A stretch of 64,000 nt of DNA. Source: Francisella uliginis. Its GTDB lineage: Bacteria; Pseudomonadota; Gammaproteobacteria; Francisellales; Francisellaceae. The translations under genes and the position numbers were made by a program. The DNA lies in NCBI RefSeq assembly GCF_001895265.1, contig NZ_CP016796.1:1798001-1862000 (forward strand). The letters run 5' to 3'. Shown piece by piece: positions 56,034-64,000 of this stretch (its first letter is position 1; the number at the start of each line of letters is the position of its first letter). Below the pieces are notes generated by a model, which had not been told where the DNA came from, did not search any database, and worked only from the letters and a program-made list of their open reading frames with translations.

Positions 56034-56758
56034 TGATAGTAAATATTCTCGACCAGTCAACAATAAACCATATTGATAAACTTATAGAAAATAGCTTTGA
56101 ATATAATCATTCAAAAGCAGACAAATATCTTTATTATGATAATAACATACTAAAGCTTTCTAATAAAAACCAAGAGCTATTTATTGATTTCAACAGTAAT
56201 GAAATTCTTAATAGAATAGATCCAAAATCAAAAAAATGTAGTGTTGTTCAAGCCATAGAAGGACGCTCAAAGGAAAAATTAAGAGTCTTAGATACAACAG
56301 CCGGTTTAGGTAGAGATACTTTTACCCTAGCATCTAGAGGACATCTAGTTACTTCTATAGAAAAAGATATTTATATATATTTGCTACTTTATGATGCCTT
56401 ACGCAGAGCATCGCATGTTGACTCTATCTCACACATAGCAAAAAATATTACATTAGTTAATTTAGATAGCAATAAATATATACTAACTACTAATCAGATA
56501 TTTGATTGCATATACGTTGATCCAATGTTTCCTCCTCGTAGAAAAAGTGCAAAAGTCAAACAAGGTATGCAAGTTCTACACGAAATTGCATTTAATGATG
56601 AAAACCATAACTCTCTACTTCTAAAAAATATTCTTGAGACAAAAAAAGCTAAGAAGGTCATTGTTAAAAGACCTATACATGCTGGACTTCTTTGTAATAA
56701 AAAGCCCTCTTCGCAGCTTAAAGGAAAAACTAATAGATTTGATATTTATAGTTTATAA
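56033..56758 (+). CDS. rsmJ: 16S rRNA (guanine-1516-N2)-methyltransferase
   Basis: The 241-residue SAM methyltransferase has [20 protein letters not shown] (about 95-115) as the SAM loop and [20 protein letters not shown] (about 163-182) with the DPMFP active-site segment typical of RsmJ (YhiQ). It methylates G1516 in the small-subunit rRNA. It overlaps xerC by one base and the convergent membrane-protein gene by six bases. Confidence 0.9.
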   Translation: MIVNILDQSTINHIDKLIENSFEYNHSKADKYLYYDNNILKLSNKNQELFIDFNSNEILNRIDPKSKKCSVVQAIEGRSKEKLRVLDTTAGLGRDTFTLASRGHLVTSIEKDIYIYLLLYDALRRASHVDSISHIAKNITLVNLDSNKYILTTNQIFDCIYVDPMFPPRRKSAKVKQGMQVLHEIAFNDENHNSLLLKNILETKKAKKVIVKRPIHAGLLCNKKPSSQLKGKTNRFDIYSL

Positions 56759-57373
56759 GTACCTATTTCTCTTCACATTTGTATAAGAGGTAACGAGTAA
56801 AATACCGGCAACAAACAAACATACCGCTGAAGCCCAATAATAAGGTATAAATTCTTGAATATGCGCAGGAGCTGACTTAATAGCCATAGCTGAATTAGCA
56901 TAGCTTACAGCATAGCTAATAAATTCTACGGCAATAAATAATAAACCACCAGACATCCTAAACGCAATTAAAACAGAGCCTATGACAAATAACATATAAC
57001 ATAAATAATCAAAACTAAATAAAACTTCATAGTTAATTATTGCAGGATTTATATATGTATACATCAGTATTACCCATGCCACTACAAATACTATAGATAT
57101 TGCTAGACCTACTATTTGCTTATTATACGATGCAGCTTCATACTCAGGATTTTTAAACCAAACAAGTCCAGCCAAGACTGACACAATTATCTGTGCAGAT
57201 AAGTAAATAAGAGAGCTTGATAGACCATATTTGCCATAAATAAAAACTTTTATTGCTAAACTACATAAAACTAAAATCCAGGCAAACCTTATTTGCTTAA
57301 AAGCAAAAAATGCAAAACAAAATAAAAGAATGTTTGATATAAAATCATAAAGCACATAATCAAGAGTAATCAT
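56753..57373 (-). CDS. Integral membrane protein of unknown function
   Basis: The 206-residue protein has about six hydrophobic segments spread over its length and a basic C terminus (TNVKRNRYL). No family was recognised with confidence. The size and topology would fit a small-solute transporter or quinone-interacting protein. Convergent with rsmJ, with the stops overlapping. Confidence 0.65.
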   Translation of the reverse strand: MITLDYVLYDFISNILLFCFAFFAFKQIRFAWILVLCSLAIKVFIYGKYGLSSSLIYLSAQIIVSVLAGLVWFKNPEYEAASYNKQIVGLAISIVFVVAWVILMYTYINPAIINYEVLFSFDYLCYMLFVIGSVLIAFRMSGGLLFIAVEFISYAVSYANSAMAIKSAPAHIQEFIPYYWASAVCLFVAGILLVTSYTNVKRNRYL

Positions 57374-57466
57374 ATCTTTCCCACAAGTTTTAACAATGAA
57401 ATGATTATTATTAATATAAAAACATATATAATGATAAATATAAAGTTTTTTAGAAATTAAAGATAT

Positions 57467-58042
57467 ATGAATTATTTAAAAAATATTTCAACACTGATAA
57501 TTGTTAATTTACTAATTATTAGTATTAGCTACGCAGATGAGAGTATATATACTTGGAAAGCAAAAGATGGTAGCACTGTATTTTCACAAACTGCTCCTAT
57601 TTTCGAAGAAGAATATGAAGAAGTTGGGGTACATTTTAAAAATGAAGTTGACGCAAAATCCCCAGCAGAGAAACAATTAGCTTCCCTTAAGCAAAATAAC
57701 ATGTACATTCAAGAGCAGACAAATACCATCTCTGCTAACGATAATAAACCAAATGGAGTTTTGAATGTTAAAATAATTTCTCCTGCAAATGGAGAAAATA
57801 GATTTATACACAATGAAAAACTTTCAATAGTCTTAGAGCCTACTCTTACAGGTGAAGACCATCCTATTTTTGTTTTAAATGGAATACCGACCCCAGCCCA
57901 CTTTGAAAATGGTGTATGGAAAGTTAACAGGCCTAATCCTGGACCAGTTAGTATTGCTGTCAGGGGCAGCACTAAAGATCATAAAACTATAAACTCAACT
58001 CAAGAAACTAACTTTAACAGAAAACAAGTCTTTGGCAGGTAA
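57467..58042 (+). CDS. Secreted DUF4124-domain protein, copy 1
   Basis: The 191-residue protein has a signal peptide (ISTLIIVNLLIISISYA) and a DUF4124 start (IYTWKAKDGSTVFSQTAP). The second half (LNVKIISPANGENRF, IFVLNGIPTP, RPNPGPVSIAV) looks like a small Ig-like or carbohydrate-binding domain. It forms a tandem pair with the next gene. Periplasmic or outer-membrane localisation is expected. Biochemical role unknown. Confidence 0.7.
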   Translation: MNYLKNISTLIIVNLLIISISYADESIYTWKAKDGSTVFSQTAPIFEEEYEEVGVHFKNEVDAKSPAEKQLASLKQNNMYIQEQTNTISANDNKPNGVLNVKIISPANGENRFIHNEKLSIVLEPTLTGEDHPIFVLNGIPTPAHFENGVWKVNRPNPGPVSIAVRGSTKDHKTINSTQETNFNRKQVFGR

Positions 58043-58119
58043 AATTCATTTACAAATGCTTTTGATTATAAATAATTTTATATATACTTAAGTTAGGTAT
58101 TACATCAAAAGCTTAATAA

Positions 58120-58779
58120 ATGTCAAAATTTAATAAAACCATCTTAACTTTGATATTTGCAACATACTCCACTTTAGTTTTTGCAAATGATGGTACATCT
58201 CAAGTCTACTCTTGGCGATCAGAAACTGGGAATGTAGTTTTCTCAGAAACAAAGCCAAGTGGCAATGTTGATTATAAAGTTATAGAAGTTGGTAAGCCAA
58301 CCGTAATAAATCCTCAAGGTAAAAAAAGCATTGCCAAAGCTGCTAGCAACTCAAAAACTGTGAATATCAACCAATCTGACGTACAAAAACTTTCAAATTC
58401 TCCTCTAGCTGAAAAAAATATGCAAACTCTTGGGAATGATAATCAAAATAGTGATTTAGAAGTCAAAATAATATCTCCTAAACAAGATGCTAATATTTTT
58501 AATAAAGAAGAAAATATTCCTGTAATAACTACACCTGAAATTCCTCAGGATGATAAGCCTATATTTGTAGTAAATGGCTCAACAATACCAGCAAGCTATC
58601 AGAAAGGACAATGGAATATACCAAGACCTAATCCTGGAGAGGTTAAACTAAGTATTGCAGGACAAACATCTAGTGGAATGGATATTCACTCAGTAAATGA
58701 AGTTACATTTTTCGTTAAAAATGGCTGGTTAGCGCAGTCAGTAAATAATCAAGCTCATAAGCCTGTATATTCATCTTAA
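58120..58779 (+). CDS. Secreted DUF4124-domain protein, copy 2
   Basis: This 219-residue tandem paralogue of the preceding gene has a signal peptide (ILTLIFATYSTLVFA), DUF4124 core (VYSWRSETGNVVFSETKP), and the same second-half layout (LEVKIISPKQDANIF, IFVVNGSTIPA, RPNPGEVKLSI). The two proteins have clearly diverged, so the duplication is old. It ends five bases from the convergent relA gene. Confidence 0.7.
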   Translation: MSKFNKTILTLIFATYSTLVFANDGTSQVYSWRSETGNVVFSETKPSGNVDYKVIEVGKPTVINPQGKKSIAKAASNSKTVNINQSDVQKLSNSPLAEKNMQTLGNDNQNSDLEVKIISPKQDANIFNKEENIPVITTPEIPQDDKPIFVVNGSTIPASYQKGQWNIPRPNPGEVKLSIAGQTSSGMDIHSVNEVTFFVKNGWLAQSVNNQAHKPVYSS

Positions 58780-58783
58780 AAAC

Positions 58784-60715
58784 TTAATCTTTTTCCCATT
58801 CCACATGTATAAACTTCTCTGGATTTTTTTCTCTTAAATGTCTTAGATTAGGGCAATTAGATGTATGAATAACAACTCCTTTTGAAACACTCATATAACC
58901 TTGTATCTGGTCTGGGTATACCGGCTGACAACATTTAGCTAACTCATATTTCATACCATCAAAGCCTGAAACAAGAATTTTTAAGGCTTTTGGTTTGCCA
59001 ACTGTAGCTCTAGATTGCTTCTTAATAAGTTTTTCTTCTGCTGAATAAATATCAATAATATGATTAACTATACTATTGATTCTAACTGTGCCATTCTCAA
59101 TAGCAGCGAATAAACTATCACTGCTCTTCATATTAAACTTAGAGGCAACTTCTATAAAATCAATTTCTTTAAGATCATAACCTCTAAGCTCTTTAGTAAG
59201 TCTATCTTTACCAAGAGCTATATTGTCTTCTTTATTTTGCTCATTAAACCATTTTATAACTCTAGACCTATTACGAGCTGAAGATAAATATCCTAGCCCT
59301 TCAGAGGCCCAATCTTTACTTGGATTTGGTTCTTTCTGGGTTAGAATCTCAACCTTATCACCTGTGCTTAACTTAGTTGTCAGTGGGACTATCTTGCCAT
59401 TTAGCTTAGCTCCTTTAGTACGGTGTCCAACCATTGTATGAACAGAGTAAGCAAAATCTAAAACAGTAGACCCTTCCGCTAGATCAATTAACTCATTCGC
59501 TGGAGTAAATATGTACAGTCTCTTATTAAGTTCTTTAGTAATGTCGCTATCATCATCGTTAATCTCTCTTTCCCATTCTAGTAGAGATCTTAACCATGCT
59601 ACTCTTGCTTCATATGAAGCATCAAACTTAACTCCCTCTTTATAACGCCAATGAGCAGCAAAACCAAGCTCTGACTCCTCATGCATTTTATGCGTTCTAA
59701 TTTGTACTTCGACATTTTGATCTTGATAGTGTACAACTGTATGTATTGATTTATAACCATTGGGTTTTGGATTTGCAATATAATCACTAAACTCTTCTGG
59801 TATCGGAGAAAAAAGATTATTAACCTCTGCTAAAACTTTATAACACTCATCAACACTATCTGTTACAACCCTGACTGCCGTAATATCATATAGTTCATCA
59901 AGGCTTTTATAATTTTTCTTTTTTAACTTCTTATATATGCTATATATATGCTTAACTCTTCCCTGTATAGCATCATTTAAACCATATTTTTTCAAAGCTA
60001 ATTTTAGTTGAGCTATAACATCATTTAAAAAACTTTCTCTTTGCTTACGAGTTAGCCCTAGTTTTTTAGCAATTTCTTTATACTGATCTTGTTGTAAAAA
60101 GAAAAAAGCTCTATCTTCAAGTTCCCATTTTATAGCACCTAACCCAAGCCTATTCGCTAAGGGTGCATAGATATCTAATGTCTCACGAGCAATGACACGC
60201 TGAGTTTTAGCATTCAAAGATTTTAGGTGTCGAATTGTACATAACTTATCAACAATTTTGACAAGCACAATTCTTACATCTTCTATTATCGTCAATAGCA
60301 TTTTTCTAAATGTATCAATTTGCTCAAGAGAAATATTATCTGAGCGATACATTCTAATCGCTGACATCTTACGAGCACCTTGTAGAATTTTAACAACAGT
60401 TGCGTTGGTTGTCTGCTCTACCTCTTCATCTGAAATATCTCCAAAATTATATAATTCATAGAGTATTCCTGCCGAAACAGATTCTTCATCAGCCTTAATC
60501 TTAAATAAGACATATGCCATTTCAATAGCATATAAGAAAGAGTTAATCCCAGTAGGATGTCGTATTGACTCAGCATTTTTTACTTTCAAGAGCTCTAATG
60601 CTGCAGCTATAATTCCAAACTTATCATCACTATAAAAGCTTTTAAGCTCAGAAATTAAGAGCTCATCCCTTATCCGACCATCACTGTCTAAAAGTTTAGA
60701 GTCAATAACCTGCAT
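58784..60715 (-). CDS. relA: RelA-type (p)ppGpp synthetase with degenerate hydrolase domain
   Basis: The protein has 643 residues. Residues 1-190 are an HD-hydrolase fold, but the expected HD metal pair is lost (LYELYNFGD where HDxxED should be). The synthetase domain (about 240-350) has GRVKHIYSIYKKLKKKNY, YDITAVRVV, NPKPNGYKSIHTVV and FAAHWRYKEG. TGS at about 395-455 is LYIFTPANELIDL to DKVEILTQ. A C-terminal segment with CCQPVYPDQIQGYMS and a Cys-containing SNCPNLR resembles the zinc-finger/conserved-Cys domain, and a full ACT domain is absent, so the protein is shorter than E. coli RelA (744). It is predicted to make but not hydrolyse (p)ppGpp. It follows rnpB on the same strand. Confidence 0.9.
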   Translation of the reverse strand: MQVIDSKLLDSDGRIRDELLISELKSFYSDDKFGIIAAALELLKVKNAESIRHPTGINSFLYAIEMAYVLFKIKADEESVSAGILYELYNFGDISDEEVEQTTNATVVKILQGARKMSAIRMYRSDNISLEQIDTFRKMLLTIIEDVRIVLVKIVDKLCTIRHLKSLNAKTQRVIARETLDIYAPLANRLGLGAIKWELEDRAFFFLQQDQYKEIAKKLGLTRKQRESFLNDVIAQLKLALKKYGLNDAIQGRVKHIYSIYKKLKKKNYKSLDELYDITAVRVVTDSVDECYKVLAEVNNLFSPIPEEFSDYIANPKPNGYKSIHTVVHYQDQNVEVQIRTHKMHEESELGFAAHWRYKEGVKFDASYEARVAWLRSLLEWEREINDDDSDITKELNKRLYIFTPANELIDLAEGSTVLDFAYSVHTMVGHRTKGAKLNGKIVPLTTKLSTGDKVEILTQKEPNPSKDWASEGLGYLSSARNRSRVIKWFNEQNKEDNIALGKDRLTKELRGYDLKEIDFIEVASKFNMKSSDSLFAAIENGTVRINSIVNHIIDIYSAEEKLIKKQSRATVGKPKALKILVSGFDGMKYELAKCCQPVYPDQIQGYMSVSKGVVIHTSNCPNLRHLREKNPEKFIHVEWEKD

Positions 60716-60745
60716 AAATACCCACTTTTTATATAAAAATACAAA

Positions 60746-61077
60746 GTCAATCTATAAGCCGGGTTCTGTAATAAACAGTCATTTATCTAGGTTTACTGTC
60801 ACCAGTAAACTCAAGCGACCTACCCTGTTACTGCGCGAGCAACGCATTAGTAACGCTATTTGGTCTTGCTTTAGATGGGGTTTACAATGCCACTGAATGT
60901 TGCCACCAGTGCGGTGCGCTCTTACCACACCTTTTCACCCTTACCTTAAAAAATTTAAGGCGGTATATTTTCTGTTGCACTTTCCGTAGACTCACGCCTC
61001 CCAGATGTTATCTGGCATCTTGCTCTATAAAGCCCGGACTTTCCTCACTTAATAAAAGCGCGACTGTCCGATTAACT
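60746..61077 (-). ncRNA. rnpB: RNase P RNA (bacterial type A)
   Basis: Read on the minus strand, the 5' region has GACAGTCGCGC, GAGGAAAGTCCGGGCTTTATAGAGCA (P4 side), and GAAAGTGCAACAGAAA. The 3' region ends with ACAGAACCCGGCTTATAGATTGAC, the classic partner. Length is about 330 bases, in the normal range. It processes tRNA 5' ends with RnpA. It lies 9 bases after the 118-residue gene and about 30 bases before relA. The ends are estimated to within a few bases. Confidence 0.96.
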
Positions 61078-61086
61078 TTGTATTTA

Positions 61087-61443
61087 TTAGTTTTCTCTAA
61101 CTTTTGTTAGTTCAATAGCTTTATTAGATTTTACCGAATTATATTCTTCCTGCAAAGCTGATATTTTAGAATTATAATGTTTTTTTATTTTTATAATCTC
61201 AGACTCTAAATTCATCCTATCATTATTTAATTTTAGACGACATTGATTATATTCTTCTTGTAGGTTTACCCTATCATGTCTGACAGCTTGAATAAGCTTA
61301 AATAACTCAACTAACTCATCAGAGAACTGATTAAGTTTTTCAACACTAAAACTCTCTACGCTAGGAGTTTTTTTATATCTATAGTTGGTAGATTTATTCA
61401 CCATATTAGGTTTCTTTTTTATATCAAAGCTAGGTTTCTTCAT
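61087..61443 (-). CDS. Small basic coiled-coil protein of unknown function
   Basis: The 118-residue protein has a Lys/Ser-rich N terminus (FDIKKKPNMVNKS) followed from residue 35 by a continuous coiled coil (FSDELVELFKLIQAVRHDRV, LNNDRMNLESEIIKIKKHY). No family recognised. It lies between the second permease gene and rnpB on the same strand, so rnpB could be in its transcript or have its promoter within it. Confidence 0.6.
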   Translation of the reverse strand: MKKPSFDIKKKPNMVNKSTNYRYKKTPSVESFSVEKLNQFSDELVELFKLIQAVRHDRVNLQEEYNQCRLKLNNDRMNLESEIIKIKKHYNSKISALQEEYNSVKSNKAIELTKVREN

Positions 61444-61478
61444 AAGAAAATAATTAAAAGATTTAAAAGTTAATGAAA

Positions 61479-62690
61479 TTATATATGTGGTAATCTATCA
61501 AAGGCTACTAATAATTGCAATCCTATAATACTCAAGCCGCTAAATAATATTATTATAAGGTATATTTTACTTATAAAGTTATTTCTCAACTGCTTTGTTC
61601 TAACTACCCAAACCATCATAGCTGGCTGAACTACTAGTAAGACAGCTACAAATATACTTGCATAGCCTAAAGCCGCTATAAAACTATTCACAAAATACAT
61701 TGCAAATATTAACGGAGGCACTAATGTTATAACAAGGACTAAAAGTTTTTTGATTTTTCTCTCAGTATCAATGCTATAAAGATCTCTATTAAAAGAAAAT
61801 AATGCTAATGCAACACCTAAGAAAGATGTGATAATTGCAAAATTTTCAAATAATTTTATAAAAATTAATGAACTATGTTGGCCTAAATTTTCATAAGCTG
61901 CTGCTAGAGTTTTTCCTGTAGCACTAAGCTCAATAAATCCTCCTTGACCATATAGACTCACAGTACCTAAAGTAGCCACAACCCACACTAAATAAATAAG
62001 TAGAGGCGTAAGAGCTCCTATTGCAATAGTTCTTTTAAAAACCCTATCATTTTCAAAATAATTTCTAATTGCTGGAATAACAATATGAAAACCAAATGAG
62101 GTAACAAGGATAGGTATAGCAAACCAAATATATCCTTCACCTAATGACTCTCCTTCTAAAAGAGTAACTTGTATACTCGGAGCAACAAAGGCTATAAACA
62201 AAACAAATGCTAGGATTTTCAGGCTTAAAAACAATTCATTAACTCTAAAAACAATTCGAATACCTTTATATATAAAAAAACCAAAAACTAAACAAAATAA
62301 AGCTTTTGCCACATTAACATTAGCCAATCCAACCCAGCTAAATATATATGTTTTAAAAAGTTGACCTCCCATAAAAATATAAGCAGTAAGTAACGAATAT
62401 AAAAGCAATAAATAAAAAACTAAATTTAATACTCTACCGGGCTTACCTAATATATTGTTAGCAATCGAATCCATATCCGTGCCTAAAGGCTGAGATATAT
62501 TTGCCTCAACGATTAGTAGAGCTGTTGCGTACATAATTATCCAAACAAGGAATAAAGCCATCACCGCATAGTTAAAACCTACTGCTGCTACTGCAAAAGG
62601 AATACCTAACATTCCAGCTCCCACTGCAGTGCCGGCTATTATAGCTACTGCTCCTACTTGTTTCACAAATGAGACATCTTTCATCAACAA
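61479..62690 (-). CDS. HAAAP-family aromatic amino acid permease, second copy
   Basis: This 403-residue permease has the same signature as the gene at 53923: VGAVAIIAGTAVGAGMLGIPFAVAAVGF in the first helix and ILVTSFGFHIVIPAIRNYF in the sixth. About 11 membrane segments. It is clearly a paralogue but only moderately similar, so substrate specificity probably differs (tyrosine against tryptophan). It is transcribed away from the secreted CBM protein. Confidence 0.88.
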   Translation of the reverse strand: MLMKDVSFVKQVGAVAIIAGTAVGAGMLGIPFAVAAVGFNYAVMALFLVWIIMYATALLIVEANISQPLGTDMDSIANNILGKPGRVLNLVFYLLLLYSLLTAYIFMGGQLFKTYIFSWVGLANVNVAKALFCLVFGFFIYKGIRIVFRVNELFLSLKILAFVLFIAFVAPSIQVTLLEGESLGEGYIWFAIPILVTSFGFHIVIPAIRNYFENDRVFKRTIAIGALTPLLIYLVWVVATLGTVSLYGQGGFIELSATGKTLAAAYENLGQHSSLIFIKLFENFAIITSFLGVALALFSFNRDLYSIDTERKIKKLLVLVITLVPPLIFAMYFVNSFIAALGYASIFVAVLLVVQPAMMVWVVRTKQLRNNFISKIYLIIILFSGLSIIGLQLLVAFDRLPHI

Positions 62691-63007
62691 CTCTCTTTAA
62701 AGACAAAATTTATAAAAATAATTAAATTATAACAATAACAAATATTTAAAGTCATTAAAGTTCATAATCAAAACTCAATTTTATATTTCATGTTAAGTTG
62801 ATTTTTTTACTCTATACCTCTCAAAAAACCGAACATTACATATTAATGCATTAATAAACAACCCTTTTAACTATCAAAAATTAACAAGATGTATCAAATT
62901 TAACAAACACACAAACTCCTAAAAGTAGTTATCATATAGGGTTCTAATAAAGTTATTTTATTTTTTTGAAGATATTTAGAATAAGTTAATAAACAAAGGG
63001 TAAATGA
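62691..63007. other. Non-coding divergent region upstream of the CBM protein and of the second permease
   Basis: These 317 bases contain no convincing gene. They separate two divergent genes and are AT-rich. AAAGGG at about 62995-63000 forms the ribosome site of the downstream gene. A sound promoter pair was not found. Confidence 0.6.
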
Positions 63008-64000
63008 ATGAAAAGTAAATTTAAACTAACTCCATTTTTAGTATGCTCACTAATAGGGATAGGATCTTTCTCTATAGCAAATGCAGCTGATGCATGGTCA
63101 GAATCTGATCTATCAACTTACGTTGCTGGATCTGTAGTAACAGATAATGGTAAAGCATACCAGTGTAAAACATGGCCAGCATCAGGATGGTGCCAACAAG
63201 CAGCTTATAGACCAAGTGGAATGTATGGTGAAGATGCATGGTTTGTTACGGAAAATGAACCTGTTACGCCAACGCCAACTCCTGCACCAACTCCTGCACC
63301 AACTCCTGCACCAACTCCTGCACCAACTCCTGCACCAACTCCTGCACCAACTCCTGCACCAACTCCTGCACCAACTCCTGCACCAACTCCTGCACCAATA
63401 GGCTACCCTAGTTATGTAGTTGGACAAAGCTATAGTGCTGGTGATATAGTTAAAAGCAATGGTAAGCTTTATCGTTGTACATCTCCTTCACGATGCTCTG
63501 GTTCATCATATATGTATAGACCAGGTAGTGGTCAAAATTGGGAATCTGCTTGGGAAGTAGTAAACCAAGAAGCATATCAAGGAACAGTATCCGTAGCAAT
63601 TCCAGCTAAACCTGACTTTATAAACTCTGAAAAATTAGCTACCGTTCTAATTCTTAACGCTAATGGTCAAGCATTAGCTGAATTAACAAATGCTCAATGG
63701 GGTTCTACTACCAATCTAGAAGTACCTCTAGAAAACTCAATAGAGAGTATTACGATAAAAGTTCCAGCTATTGATGGAGCTAACGGTTCTGCTAGTCCTT
63801 CGGCATTTAAGCTTAGTAATCAAAGCAATCAATCAGTTTCCATCAAATATGAGAATCCTCAACAAGAAGAGGGATCTGTTAAAATTGATACTAAAGCTGA
63901 TGTCTCAGGCAATACGGTTGCTTCATATGCTCTTACAGATTCTAATGGCAAAATTGTTAGTGATGGTTTCGTTAAAATAAATAGCTCTATCACTTTGAAC
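63008..64000 (+). CDS. Secreted protein with two CBM5/12-like chitin-binding domains (partial, 3' end outside)
   Basis: The frame is open for 331 codons to the window edge. The start is the ATG at 63008; the ATG four bases earlier meets a stop after four codons. A signal peptide ([19 protein letters not shown]) is followed by a first CBM5/12-like module ([20 protein letters not shown] to EDAWF, about residues 32-80, with Trp and Cys positions conserved). Next comes a Thr-Pro-Ala-Pro linker, a second module ([22 protein letters not shown] to NWESAWEVV, about 137-185) and beta-rich Ig-like units. It is similar in plan to the protein at 19451-20536. It probably binds chitin or a related glycan outside the cell. 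No catalytic domain is visible yet. Confidence 0.85.
   Translation, partial: MKSKFKLTPFLVCSLIGIGSFSIANAADAWSESDLSTYVAGSVVTDNGKAYQCKTWPASGWCQQAAYRPSGMYGEDAWFVTENEPVTPTPTPAPTPAPTPAPTPAPTPAPTPAPTPAPTPAPTPAPTPAPIGYPSYVVGQSYSAGDIVKSNGKLYRCTSPSRCSGSSYMYRPGSGQNWESAWEVVNQEAYQGTVSVAIPAKPDFINSEKLATVLILNANGQALAELTNAQWGSTTNLEVPLENSIESITIKVPAIDGANGSASPSAFKLSNQSNQSVSIKYENPQQEEGSVKIDTKADVSGNTVASYALTDSNGKIVSDGFVKINSSITLN
63275..63394 (+). repeat. Ten perfect copies of a 12-bp repeat encoding the Pro-Thr-Pro-Ala linker
   Basis: CCAACTCCTGCA is repeated ten times without a mismatch, each unit equal to four codons. Copy changes lengthen or shorten the flexible linker between two binding modules and keep the frame. 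Perfect identity at DNA level, even at silent sites, points to recent expansion. Confidence 0.97.

Noticed and set aside
63182-63427. Minus-strand frame rich in WCRS repeats
   Set aside because: It is the reverse-strand shadow of the Thr-Pro-Ala-Pro repeat in the secreted CBM protein.

Overview
The window is AT-rich gammaproteobacterial DNA that looks like a Francisella outside the F. tularensis clade, possibly F. philomiragia-like. This rests on base composition, the style of the housekeeping proteins (MutS, RelA, SecB, AccA, two HAAAP amino-acid permeases), several insertion sequences, and secreted chitin-binding-type proteins. No rRNA operon is present and the species cannot be fixed from sequence reading alone.

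Positions 1-34963 are an accessory island for an ABC-transporter-dependent (group 2 / Kps-type) capsule. A minus-strand operon runs from kpsD copy 1 (15706) off the left edge: kpsD1, a coiled-coil sulfotransferase-like protein, a methyltransferase, a three-part glycosyltransferase / RgpF-like / TagF-like fusion, a TagD-like cytidylyltransferase, rmlA, rmlC, rmlD, rmlB, a GT-GT29 fusion, and a partial kpsC. These predict a polymer containing rhamnose and glycerol phosphate, possibly methylated and capped by a GT29 enzyme. The plus-strand operon 15848-19443 encodes the exporter KpsM-KpsT-KpsE and then a catalytically intact LpxC paralogue. A secreted CBM-like protein and a second kpsD follow on the minus strand. 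Next come plus-strand kpsS, an SDR and an LtaS-like sulfatase-fold membrane enzyme. Convergent to these is a minus-strand operon of a 2302-residue type I PKS, an alpha-oxoamine synthase and a formyltransferase. The set PKS + oxoamine synthase + SDR + sulfatase-fold protein + KpsS matches the gene content of the rhizobial rkp-1 region, which is needed for K-antigen production. I infer a dedicated polyketide-derived aminolipid, probably the capsule anchor or starter. This is the most interesting system in the window.

Positions 35059-49809 are mostly core genes: a MidA-type methyltransferase, coaE, tRNA-Arg(ACG) and tRNA-Gly(GCC), trpS, a PAPS-reductase-like protein, an NhaP-type antiporter, a GGCT-fold secreted protein, two small envelope proteins, murQ, three minor-pilin-like genes, accA and mutS. 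Positions 49810 to about 53230 are a scrap-yard of three insertion sequences of different families: a 5'-truncated IS4 transposase, an intact IS110 transposase and a frameshifted IS5-family transposase. Positions 53453-62690 return to core genes: secB, HAAAP permease, xerC, rsmJ, a membrane protein, two tandem DUF4124 secreted proteins, relA, rnpB (RNase P RNA), a coiled-coil protein and a second HAAAP permease. The window ends inside a secreted two-CBM protein with a ten-copy Thr-Pro-Ala-Pro linker.
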